A stretch of 64,000 nt of DNA, from positions 1,116,001 to 1,180,000 of the forward strand of contig NZ_CP195793.1 of assembly GCF_051466335.1 (NCBI RefSeq). The letters are read 5' to 3'. The notes below the pieces were generated by a model, which saw only the letters and a program-made list of their open reading frames with translations, was not told the origin of the DNA and did not search any database. This document shows, piece after piece, positions 18,209 through 26,147 of the stretch; within the stretch, counting starts at the first letter, position 1; every line of letters begins with the position of its first letter. A program made the translations under genes and the position numbers. Origin of the DNA: Planctomicrobium sp051466335 (GTDB lineage: Bacteria > Planctomycetota > Planctomycetia > Planctomycetales > Planctomycetaceae).

Positions 18209-20203
18209 ATGTCAGGTTCGTGGAGATCTGCATCACACTCGTTGAGTCGTCTGGTGAGAACCGGACTTGCCATACTGGTGCTGCTTTCTGCAATGAAATC
18301 GATTGCCCACGCAGCCGATTTACGCCTCCTGGAACAGCAGGCCATTCAAAAAGCTGTGGCCTCTGTTGATGCGTCCATCGTCCGTATAGAGACTGTCGGA
18401 GGCGTGGACCTCGTTGGTGATCTGCTCACCGGAACCGGGGCGACAACAGGGATCGTGGTGCGGGAAGATGGTTATATCCTGACGAGCCGGTTCAATTTCC
18501 TGTCGAATCCCTCATCTGTTCTTGTGACATTACCTGATGAGAGAAAATTTGCCGCAGAGATCGTCGCGAACGATTTCTCGCGGATGCTGACGCTGTTGAA
18601 GATTAATGTGACTGACCTGAAACCGATGACAGCAGTCCCCAAGGAAGATTTTCAGGTCGGCAAGACGGTCATCGCACTTGGAAGAACGTTTGATCCCAAG
18701 TTTCCCAATATTTCCGTGGGAATCATCAGTGCGTTGGATCGCGTCTGGGGACGTGCTCTGCAAACGGATGCGAAAACTTCCCCCGTGAATTATGGCGGCC
18801 CCCTCATCGACTTCACCGGCCGGTGCCTTGGAATCATTGTTCCGCTGTCGCCGCAAGAGCAGGGTGAGACGGCCGGCGTTGAATGGTACGACAGTGGAAT
18901 CGGCTTCGTCGTTCCTCTGGCAGACATCGAGAAAGTACTTCCCCGTTTGATTGAGAAAGAGACCCTCAGGCCGGGATTGATGGGGATTGGATTTAATGAT
19001 CGGGGACCAATCAGTAGTGATGCTCGTGTTCAAAACGTCCGTCCAGAATCGCCAGCAGATGAAGCTGGAATTCTGCAAGACGACGTCGTGACAGAAATCA
19101 ACGGGCATCCGGTGGTCAAGTTGAATGACCTGAAGCATCTCGTGGGGGGCCTGTATGCGAAGGATGTCGTGCACATGACAATTCGTCGTGGTGACGAGAT
19201 CCTGAACAAGCAGTTGACGCTTACTGAGCGTTTGAAAGCATACCAGTTTCCCTATCTGGGGATTCGCCCGGACCGAAATCAGTCTGATAGCAGCCAGAAC
19301 GGCGTCGGAGTTCGTGCGGTATTGGAAAAGACCCCTGCGGAAGTGGCGGGATTAAAGGCTGGGGATGTCATCCAGAAGGTCGGAGATGTGATCGTAAATA
19401 CCCCGAAAGAGCTCGCGCAGCAGGTGCAACGGATCGATCCGGGGAAAGAGGTAACTTTCTCTGTGAGGCGGGATGAAGAGATTCTGGTTCTGACTGCAAA
19501 ACTCGAAGCTTATCCGAGTCAATTGCTGAAGGACGTCAAGTACGAAATATCTGGGCCTCCTGATACTCCACCGACAGTAAAAACCGGGAGGTTCAACGAT
19601 CAGCTTCCGAACGAAGGGCTTTCGTTCTGGGCTTATGTGCCTGAACGGTATCGAGCCGATCAGGCATGGGGACTCGTTGTTTGGCTCCATCCTCCGGGTG
19701 ATCAGTTTGAACCAGAGATGATGCAGGCTTGGTCAGATGTCTGCCGCGACCGCGGGTTCATTCTCGTTGGGCCCAGAGCAGGGGATGTGAGTGGCTGGTC
19801 CGCTGATCAGGAGAGTCAGGTCCGGGATGTGATTTCAGTGATGCAGGAACGATACTCGATTGACCCCGTGCGAATTGTCGCCATCGGTCGGGACGCTTCC
19901 GGACCGTTCGCAACAAAATTGGCCTTCAAATACCGGGACCTCTTTCGAGGGTTGGTGCTCATCTCGGCTGCTGTCCGCGTCCCACCTCCAGATTGTGATC
20001 CGGAGTATCCACTTCAACTCGCCTGTGTCACTTCGAAAAAGGTGGAGTCCGTTTACCAACTGGTAGAGAAAACAGTTGCGGGGATGCAGAAACGCAGTTT
20101 CCCGACTGTTTTGATCGAGTCAGAAGATAATGAAAAGCATGTCTTTTCGTCAGAGACGGTGTCCGCATTAGCGGGTTGGATCGACGCTTTGGACCGCATT
20201 TAA
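18209..20203 (+). CDS. Trypsin-fold pseudoprotease with two PDZ domains and C-terminal alpha/beta-hydrolase-like domain
   Basis: The ATG at 18209 follows an AGGAAG ribosome-binding sequence by 9 bases and gives 664 residues; a GTG at 18191 is less likely. After a signal peptide comes an HtrA-like domain in which all three catalytic positions are changed: TSRFNFL has Phe95 where His is expected, SRMLTLLKI has Met126 for Asp, and PVNYGGPLID has Tyr195 for Ser. Two PDZ domains follow (about 255-340 and 345-430). The last about 190 residues resemble polyhydroxybutyrate-depolymerase or carboxylesterase alpha/beta hydrolases (AYVPERYRADQAWGLVVWLH, VRDVISVMQERYSIDPVRI), but the nucleophile elbow reads AIGRDASG, with Asp562 at the usual serine position. 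It may be inactive or use a different nucleophile. It ends the block, 15 bases from a convergent gene. Confidence 0.8.
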   Translation: MSGSWRSASHSLSRLVRTGLAILVLLSAMKSIAHAADLRLLEQQAIQKAVASVDASIVRIETVGGVDLVGDLLTGTGATTGIVVREDGYILTSRFNFLSNPSSVLVTLPDERKFAAEIVANDFSRMLTLLKINVTDLKPMTAVPKEDFQVGKTVIALGRTFDPKFPNISVGIISALDRVWGRALQTDAKTSPVNYGGPLIDFTGRCLGIIVPLSPQEQGETAGVEWYDSGIGFVVPLADIEKVLPRLIEKETLRPGLMGIGFNDRGPISSDARVQNVRPESPADEAGILQDDVVTEINGHPVVKLNDLKHLVGGLYAKDVVHMTIRRGDEILNKQLTLTERLKAYQFPYLGIRPDRNQSDSSQNGVGVRAVLEKTPAEVAGLKAGDVIQKVGDVIVNTPKELAQQVQRIDPGKEVTFSVRRDEEILVLTAKLEAYPSQLLKDVKYEISGPPDTPPTVKTGRFNDQLPNEGLSFWAYVPERYRADQAWGLVVWLHPPGDQFEPEMMQAWSDVCRDRGFILVGPRAGDVSGWSADQESQVRDVISVMQERYSIDPVRIVAIGRDASGPFATKLAFKYRDLFRGLVLISAAVRVPPPDCDPEYPLQLACVTSKKVESVYQLVEKTVAGMQKRSFPTVLIESEDNEKHVFSSETVSALAGWIDALDRI

Positions 20204-20218
20204 AAGCGATTGAGCAAG

Positions 20219-21103
20219 TCAACGAGCGGCGGGAGCAACGCGGATCAGCCGTTCCCACTCTTGCCGGTTTGCCTGCATTGCCGAGACGATGTCGCTGGGG
20301 ACATTGCCATCTTCCAGCAACGTCCATCCTTCGAACGGGATGCCATTGAGGAGCTGAAACAGTTCTTCCCAGGGATAGGTCTGTTGGGTGAGATCGTGGA
20401 TGTGCACCGTAAACAGTCGATCCTGCAACAATCTGAAATTTGCTGCCAGTCCCTCTCCGTGCAGATCAGCCGGATTACAGTTCCAGCAGATTCCCACGTT
20501 GGGATGATCCGCGGCCTGCATGATGCGGTGCATCATCGGGATTTCCTGAGTCTCTTTTCCATGAACTTCGACTCGAATCTGTTGACCGAAGTCAGCTGCA
20601 TCCGCCGCCACTTCGCGAAGTGCAGCTCCGATCTGTTCAATCGTCTGCTCGACTGGAACCTCCGTTGGGAGCGCATTGGGGCGAACTTTCACTCCAGATC
20701 CACCGATGTCGTGTGAAAGTCTGACAAAAGCTTTCGTCTCGTCGATGTTCTTTCTCAGAATGGCGGGATCGGTGGAGTGATATTCACAGGCACTGCCGAT
20801 CCCCACGGGAGCGATGCCTGATTCTGAAAACTGTTTCTTGACCGTCGCGCGTTCCAGTTGGTTCAGCTCGAGTTCGACTCCATGCTTGTGGGTGGTTCGC
20901 AGCTCGACTCCAGAGAAATTGGCAGCGACGCAGTTGTTGATCAGAGTCTCGACATCCCAGTCTTTTCCCCATTGGTAAGTCACCAGGCCAAGCTTCATTC
21001 GAGGTGGAACGTCGTCTGCACTCAGAAGAGTTCGATGCGACAACCCTGACGAAAGTACAGCTGCTGCCGTCAGCTTCAGAAAGTCTCTTCGAACAACTTG
21101 CAT
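20219..21103 (-). CDS. Tat-exported sugar phosphate isomerase/epimerase-like TIM barrel
   Basis: The 294-residue protein starts at ATG 21103 with a twin-arginine type leader (VVRRDFLKLTAAAVLSSG), suggesting export of a folded protein. The mature part is an AP-endonuclease-2/xylose-isomerase-like TIM barrel: LGLVTYQWGKDWDVETLINN, FSGVELRTTHKHG, VEVHGKETQEIP, VGICWNCNPADLHGEG and FTVHIHDL, with Glu, His and Asp residues that normally bind a divalent metal. Such proteins are abundant in planctomycetes and often act on sugars or sugar acids outside the cytoplasm; the substrate is not predictable here. It is convergent to the pseudoprotease gene with a 15-base gap. No sugar-utilisation genes lie nearby. 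Confidence 0.8.
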   Translation of the reverse strand: MQVVRRDFLKLTAAAVLSSGLSHRTLLSADDVPPRMKLGLVTYQWGKDWDVETLINNCVAANFSGVELRTTHKHGVELELNQLERATVKKQFSESGIAPVGIGSACEYHSTDPAILRKNIDETKAFVRLSHDIGGSGVKVRPNALPTEVPVEQTIEQIGAALREVAADAADFGQQIRVEVHGKETQEIPMMHRIMQAADHPNVGICWNCNPADLHGEGLAANFRLLQDRLFTVHIHDLTQQTYPWEELFQLLNGIPFEGWTLLEDGNVPSDIVSAMQANRQEWERLIRVAPAAR

Positions 21104-21158
21104 GTCGACCAATTCCCTTGTGCCCGAAAGTGAAGCGGTTGAAGATCGCCAGAGAGAG

Positions 21159-22712
21159 CTACTTCAGCAAAATTTCAAAGTCGTCGTTGTAGAGTTGGCC
21201 GGCATCGTCACGTTGGTTGATTCCGAGACTCATCAGCTTTGCTTCCTTGGGGGAGATTCGCTGATAGATGTACGATCCGCCAGAGGCAGCATCGGCTGGA
21301 AGAGTTTTCAATATCTCGGGCGTCAAGGCGTCCAGCGACTCAGGAAACTCTCCGTTGTCTCGTTGGTACAGTTCCAGTGCCAAGCCGAGTACCGAGAGAT
21401 CATTTCGAATGAGTTGTCGGTCTTCTGAGTGGCGACGTTGCCGATAATTGCATCTCAACGACATTGCCATCGTTTCACCGACCCATTGGCTGACAATCTT
21501 GGGCTCCTTAGCGAGGTTCGCGGAGATTGCAACCATCTTGGCGTCGACCGTGCTTTCCCAGGCCTCGAATGCTTTGTCGAGTTGGTCAAACATTTCGTTC
21601 TGTTTTTCACGATCTCTCGTCGCCAAGGCTTTGGCAACCTGATCTTGAATTTCATCAGCGCGCTCGATGGCGAGTTTCAATCTCACCTCTGCCATTGATT
21701 TCATCTGTTCTTCGGTCGGTTCGCCTCCCCCCTCTTCTTCGAAGAACCCGATGACAGAGTTTTTGTCCTGCTGCAGAAGTTCAATTTCCTGATGAATGAT
21801 CGCTCGTTCGCCGATCTCAGCGCATTCAGCGGGTGAAGGGTAAGGAGGTAACTCGTTGTAAGCCACCAGAAGGGCAGCGAGCTGATCTTTCGTAAGGTCA
21901 CCTCGTTGCAGCATTCCTCTGACAACGTTGTAACCAAGAGCTTCCATCATTTGAGCTTTGGCGACTGACAGTTCGAACGGAGAACCGTTGGCTAACAGGC
22001 GAGCGAGTTTCTGGATCGCGATCACGTTCTCGAGGCAGAGATCGAATTGACCTTCCTGAACTGCAATCGACGCCTCGGCAGCAAGCATTCGCATCAGATA
22101 CGGGAGACGCCGCTCAATCACAACGGAAGCGGACATCAGTCGAGGGGGCTCTTCGAAGTCAATCAACGGGGCGTAATAGTAGGGAAGAGTCGAAGCCTTT
22201 CGCAGTGATTTCAGGCACTCACGATTCACTTCAAGATACCCTTTCAGCAATCCGGCATCCTGTGTGTTGAGCAATGCTTCGCCCGCCAGAATGAGTTGAT
22301 CCTCCAGTTTGACATTCGCATCGTTCACCTGTTCGGGAGTGATCTCGTCTGAAGCATTGATAAACTCTGGAATCGACACATAGAGTGGCGAAGGAGCAGA
22401 GATTGATTCGATTCCCAGCATCTCCAGTGTGGCAGCTTCCAAAGGAACGTCGAGCGCGTTCGGTCCGTAAATCTGCATGAGCCACAGGACGGCATTCTGG
22501 TCGGCGGGTCCCTTTGCTGCGAGCTTCTCGTTAATTTCCCGCATCGCGCCGACGACTCCTTCTGGAATCGATGGAGTCTTCAACTTGACCCCTTCTGGGA
22601 TCGAGACTTGGGGCGGATCTTCGGCCTGAATCGGCAGTGCGGGTGAGACGAGTGCGAGACTGATGCACAAGCACAGAAGTTGTCGAGCCCGAAGAAGTGG
22701 AACTGCAAACAT
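21159..22712 (-). CDS. Secreted hypothetical protein
   Basis: I do not recognise this 517-residue protein beyond its general planctomycete character. The ATG at 22712 is chosen because a signal peptide follows directly (LLCLCISLALVSPALPIQA); an upstream start at 22736 adds eight residues. The body is almost entirely alpha-helical, acidic and without Cys-based or enzymatic motifs. The C-terminal about 60 residues (DALTPEILKTLPADAASGG, YIYQRISPKEAKLMSLGINQ) resemble the tail seen in other large planctomycete secreted proteins that share elements with pseudopilin C-termini. It lies downstream of sucC on the same strand, but a strong terminator separates them. Expressed and exported function unknown. 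Confidence 0.65.
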   Translation of the reverse strand: MFAVPLLRARQLLCLCISLALVSPALPIQAEDPPQVSIPEGVKLKTPSIPEGVVGAMREINEKLAAKGPADQNAVLWLMQIYGPNALDVPLEAATLEMLGIESISAPSPLYVSIPEFINASDEITPEQVNDANVKLEDQLILAGEALLNTQDAGLLKGYLEVNRECLKSLRKASTLPYYYAPLIDFEEPPRLMSASVVIERRLPYLMRMLAAEASIAVQEGQFDLCLENVIAIQKLARLLANGSPFELSVAKAQMMEALGYNVVRGMLQRGDLTKDQLAALLVAYNELPPYPSPAECAEIGERAIIHQEIELLQQDKNSVIGFFEEEGGGEPTEEQMKSMAEVRLKLAIERADEIQDQVAKALATRDREKQNEMFDQLDKAFEAWESTVDAKMVAISANLAKEPKIVSQWVGETMAMSLRCNYRQRRHSEDRQLIRNDLSVLGLALELYQRDNGEFPESLDALTPEILKTLPADAASGGSYIYQRISPKEAKLMSLGINQRDDAGQLYNDDFEILLK

Positions 22713-22756
22713 GGCGACCTCGTAGTTGTCTGGCACTGTTCAACAGGACTGACTAT

Positions 22757-22790
22757 ACAAAAATTGCCCAACCATTTCTGGTTGGGCAAT
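22757..22790 (-). terminator. Rho-independent terminator after sucC
   Basis: On the minus strand a 12-bp perfect stem (arms 22763-22774 and 22779-22790) with a 4-base loop is followed by a run of five T residues. It lies 40 bases beyond the sucC stop and separates sucC from the hypothetical gene. Confidence 0.9.
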
Positions 22791-22830
22791 GAACTTTCAG
22801 TGAATTTACTGAGCAGTTTTTGGCGGCGAA

Positions 22831-24018
22831 CTAGGCACCGAGTGTCGCGACCACTTTCTGTGCAGCGTCGGTCAAGTCCGTTCCGGTCATGATCTTCTTG
22901 CCAGATTTGGCCAGCATGTCACGAGCCAACTCGACATTTGTTCCCTCGAGTCGAACGACCAATGGAACCGTAATTCCAATGTTGTCATAGGCTGTCAGAA
23001 GTGCTTCGACGATGGTGTCGCACTTCATGATTCCACCGAAGATGTTGACGAGAATCGCTTTCACGTTCTTGTCGGCCAGAATGATTCGGAAGGCTTCAGT
23101 CACTTGTTCCACATTCGCACCGCCGCCGACGTCGAGGAAGTTGGCAGGCTCGCCACCGTGCAGCTTGATCAGGTCCATGGTGCTCATCGCGAGACCAGCA
23201 CCGTTCACCAGGCAGCCGATGTTGCCGTCGAGTTTCACATAGCTCAGGCCAGTATTGGCAGCCTGGATTTCCGATGGGTCTTCTTCGCTCAGGTCGCGAA
23301 GTTCGAGCAAGTCCTTGTGACGGAACATTGCGTTGTCGTCGAAGGTGACCTTCGCATCGAGAACCAGAAGCTGACCATCTTTCGTGACGATCAGCGGATT
23401 GATTTCGGTCATGCTGGAGTCGCTCTTCACGAAGAATTCGCAGATCTTCGGGAAGAATACGTTCGCAGACTTCTGTGCTGCCGCGTCGAGATTCAACGCG
23501 CGGCTCAGCTTACGAACCTGATATGGCTGAAGGCCAATTGCAGGATCGTATGTTTCACGAAAAATCTTCTCTGGATTCGTGTGTGCCAGTTCTTCGATTG
23601 CCATTCCCCCTTCGGAGGATGCAATGATCATCGGCAAGCCTGCTTCACGGTCGACGACGATCGCAAAGTAGAGTTCGCGGGCGATTTCCAGACCCTGCTC
23701 AACGTATACAGTGCTGACCTGCTTGCCTTCTTCACCTGTCTGAATCGTGACAAGTGTGTTGCCGAGCATGCGTTCGGCGTTCTGGACAGCCTCTTCAGCT
23801 GAGCGAACAAGAACAACACCGGCCTGTTCTGGGTGCTCTTTGAAACGACCTTGTCCACGTCCACCTGCGTGGATCTGAGACTTGACCACGCAAATCTTCG
23901 TGCCGAGCTCTTCGTATGCTTTGGCTGCATCGGCTGCGTTCTTGATTACGATTCCTTTTGGAATGGGAACGCCGGTTTTTGCGAAAAGAGCCTTGGCCTG
24001 ATATTCGTGAATTTTCAT
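22831..24018 (-). CDS. sucC: Succinyl-CoA ligase (ADP/GDP-forming) beta subunit
   Basis: This subunit carries the nucleotide- and CoA-proximal part of the TCA-cycle enzyme that makes ATP or GTP from succinyl-CoA. The 395-residue length is normal. Recognisable elements are the N-terminal MKIHEYQAKALFAKTGVPIP, the ATP-grasp segment GGRGQGRFKEHPEQAGVVL, AEINPL-type MTEINPLIVT, GNIGCLVNGAGLAMSTMDLI and FLDVGGGANVEQVTEAF. The partner sucD, usually directly downstream, is not found: a terminator follows sucC at once. The two subunits must therefore be encoded apart in this genome. A gap of about 200 bases separates it from tilS upstream. Confidence 0.95.
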   Translation of the reverse strand: MKIHEYQAKALFAKTGVPIPKGIVIKNAADAAKAYEELGTKICVVKSQIHAGGRGQGRFKEHPEQAGVVLVRSAEEAVQNAERMLGNTLVTIQTGEEGKQVSTVYVEQGLEIARELYFAIVVDREAGLPMIIASSEGGMAIEELAHTNPEKIFRETYDPAIGLQPYQVRKLSRALNLDAAAQKSANVFFPKICEFFVKSDSSMTEINPLIVTKDGQLLVLDAKVTFDDNAMFRHKDLLELRDLSEEDPSEIQAANTGLSYVKLDGNIGCLVNGAGLAMSTMDLIKLHGGEPANFLDVGGGANVEQVTEAFRIILADKNVKAILVNIFGGIMKCDTIVEALLTAYDNIGITVPLVVRLEGTNVELARDMLAKSGKKIMTGTDLTDAAQKVVATLGA

Positions 24019-24221
24019 GGGTCAGATCGAAGTTGGTGGTGTTCTGGTCGAAACGCGTTCCCCATGCAACCGAGCATAGCGAAGCTTTCCAATTGGGAAC
24101 CGCTTACGGATGGTATTCGTTCCCGCTTCGGAGCGAAACCGATTTCATGCCGACAATTGCAGTTCAGCGAGAGAATCTGGACTTCCCCGGAAAAGTTCAA
24201 AGGGAGCAATTGATCAATGAA

Positions 24222-25211
24222 TTAGATATTCTTTGGTCGCCGGCTCATTTGGCGCAGTTCAATCACTGATCCTCGGATCGACGCTTCGATGAAATCCGGA
24301 AAACTGATTCGTTTTGGTGAACCAGCGAGTAGCATGTTCGCTGCTTTTTCTAAGTGATAGTGATTCAATGATTTTCGTGGCCAGGCTTGCTGCTTCCAGA
24401 GAAGAGAGAATGCCTCGCGAATGAGCAGCGGGGGGGCAGTTGCCAACATTGGCCGCTGGAGTTTGATTACTTCTGGCGTCTGTTCAAGAATTGCCAGTTT
24501 GAGCAATTTTTCAGCTTCAGACTGGAGGAAGTTTTGTGTTTCACCCGCCTGCTTCGCTAGCCGCAGAAGTGATTCGGAAACTCTCGGGTTAAAGTGTTCC
24601 TTCAAGTTTGGAAGTAGTTCGTGTCGCAGTCGATTTCTTGTGTAGTCTGTGAATTCATTCGTTAAATCGTTGCGAAATCCTTGCTGTAATCGCGACAGGT
24701 ACTCAACGACTTGCTCCCGGGTGACGTTCAGAAGTGGCCGCATGACCGAGATTTCTGGGCTGATGTTTCGAATGGCAGGGATGCCAGAAAGTCCCTGCAA
24801 CCCACTTCCTCGGAGGATGTGGTGCAGAATTGTCTCGGCTTGATCATCCGCAGTATGGCCAAGTGCGATCCAGCGGCAGCCTTGGTCGTGGGCGACCTGT
24901 GTCAGGAATTCGTATCGTTTATTGCGTGCAGATTCTTCGGACGTCCCATTTGCCGGGGGCGCGTTATTGCGGGCTGAAAAAAACGGAATCCCTAGGGAGC
25001 AGGCCAATTCCCGAACCCAACCGGCGTCATCTTGCGAATCGACTCGAATCGCATGGTCAAAATGCCCAACTGCCAGTTCCAGTTGGAATTCGTTGCGAAT
25101 CTCCTGTATTTGTCGAAGTAGACTCACGCTGTCAGCGCCCCCGGAGACGGCAACCAGGATTTTGGTCTGTCTGATGTTGTGTTCAGTTGCAAAGCGTTTT
25201 AAGGATTGCAT
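24222..25211 (-). CDS. tilS: tRNA(Ile)-lysidine synthase
   Basis: It modifies C34 of the CAU-anticodon tRNA-Ile to lysidine using ATP and lysine, so that it reads AUA. The 329-residue protein has the PP-loop SGGADS (ILVAVSGGADSVSLL), the NKRYEFL motif, the HTADDQAETILHHILRG signature and RPLLNVTREQVVEYL. The product is shorter than the E. coli enzyme and seems to hold the N-terminal catalytic domain plus part of the first C-terminal domain only, as in short forms from other bacteria. It diverges from lipB with a 189-base spacer. An essential gene in most bacteria. Confidence 0.93.
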   Translation of the reverse strand: MQSLKRFATEHNIRQTKILVAVSGGADSVSLLRQIQEIRNEFQLELAVGHFDHAIRVDSQDDAGWVRELACSLGIPFFSARNNAPPANGTSEESARNKRYEFLTQVAHDQGCRWIALGHTADDQAETILHHILRGSGLQGLSGIPAIRNISPEISVMRPLLNVTREQVVEYLSRLQQGFRNDLTNEFTDYTRNRLRHELLPNLKEHFNPRVSESLLRLAKQAGETQNFLQSEAEKLLKLAILEQTPEVIKLQRPMLATAPPLLIREAFSLLWKQQAWPRKSLNHYHLEKAANMLLAGSPKRISFPDFIEASIRGSVIELRQMSRRPKNI

Positions 25212-25400
25212 TTATATTCGTTTTGCGTTTTTTGTTGATGCGTGGGTCAATGCCGATGTCAACGGATGCATGCAGCTTGAATCGCTGGTCAGAACGAAAT
25301 TTTGCCCCTCGTGAAAATCTCCAGTCGGTTCGCAATGGGAATTGCACCCGCCAAATGCCTAAAATAGGTCTGGACTTCAGTGTCAGGAATTTATTGACCC

Positions 25401-26147
25401 ATGACGACTTCTCCTTCCAGCATGACTCAGCTTGCCGTCCATGACGGAACGCTCGAGGTTCATCTACTGGGAGTCGTTGATTTTGACGCCACATTAGCGC
25501 TGCAAGAGCAACAAGTCTACGAACTCAGTGGTCGGGACGATCTCAACGGGATGCTGTTCGTTTGCGAACATCCAGTGATGATCACGATGGGGCGTGAAGC
25601 GAGTCGGATGCACCTGCGTCTCGATGAAGACGAGCTTGCTCAGAGGGAGATTCCCGTCCGGTGGATCGCCCGAGGAGGAGGGGCGTACGTTCATGGTCCC
25701 GGCCAGATTGCGCTGTATCTTCAAATCCCCTTAAATCGACTGAAAATCAGTCCGACGCAATATCGCGATTGTTTTGAATCAGCAGTATCGCTTGCCTGCC
25801 AAGAACTTAGGGTTTCTGCTCGGCTGTCTCCTGATGGGACAGGAATCTGGAGTCGAAATGGGCAGATGGGATTCTTTGGTGCGGCGATCAAGTCATGGAT
25901 TTCCTGTCACGGACTGTTTCTGAATGTTTCTCTGGACCCGCGACTCCTCGATTGGACGATGAGTAATCCACAGGGGACTCGTTCGGCTTCAATGCAATCG
26001 CAACGACTCGATCCGGTTCGAATGCCTCAACTTCGAGAGGCATTAATCCGCTCGATCGCCCGGAATTTCGGTTACGCTTCAGTCGAAGTTTCAACCGGAC
26101 ATCCATTCCTTCGACGTACGACACAAAGAGTGATGACCCATGCGTGA
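25401..26147 (+). CDS. lipB: LipB-like octanoyltransferase homologue with catalytic Lys and Cys replaced
   Basis: The 248-residue protein is clearly in the LipB family by ARGGGAYVHGPGQ (residues 90-102), TGIW and HGLFLNVSLDP. In E. coli and mycobacterial LipB the acyl-enzyme uses a Lys in the KICSLG-type segment and a Cys in the NPCG-type segment. Here the equivalent stretches read NGQMGFFGAAIK (Gln155 at the Lys position) and SNPQGTRSA (Gln191 at the Cys position). The other family features are intact and there is no frameshift. It overlaps lipA by eight bases, so it is co-expressed with it. Either the gene uses another residue (Cys169 lies just before HGLFLNV), or it binds octanoate or protein without transferring, or a second transferase acts elsewhere. 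The symbol denotes family membership only. Confidence 0.8.
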   Translation: MTTSPSSMTQLAVHDGTLEVHLLGVVDFDATLALQEQQVYELSGRDDLNGMLFVCEHPVMITMGREASRMHLRLDEDELAQREIPVRWIARGGGAYVHGPGQIALYLQIPLNRLKISPTQYRDCFESAVSLACQELRVSARLSPDGTGIWSRNGQMGFFGAAIKSWISCHGLFLNVSLDPRLLDWTMSNPQGTRSASMQSQRLDPVRMPQLREALIRSIARNFGYASVEVSTGHPFLRRTTQRVMTHA

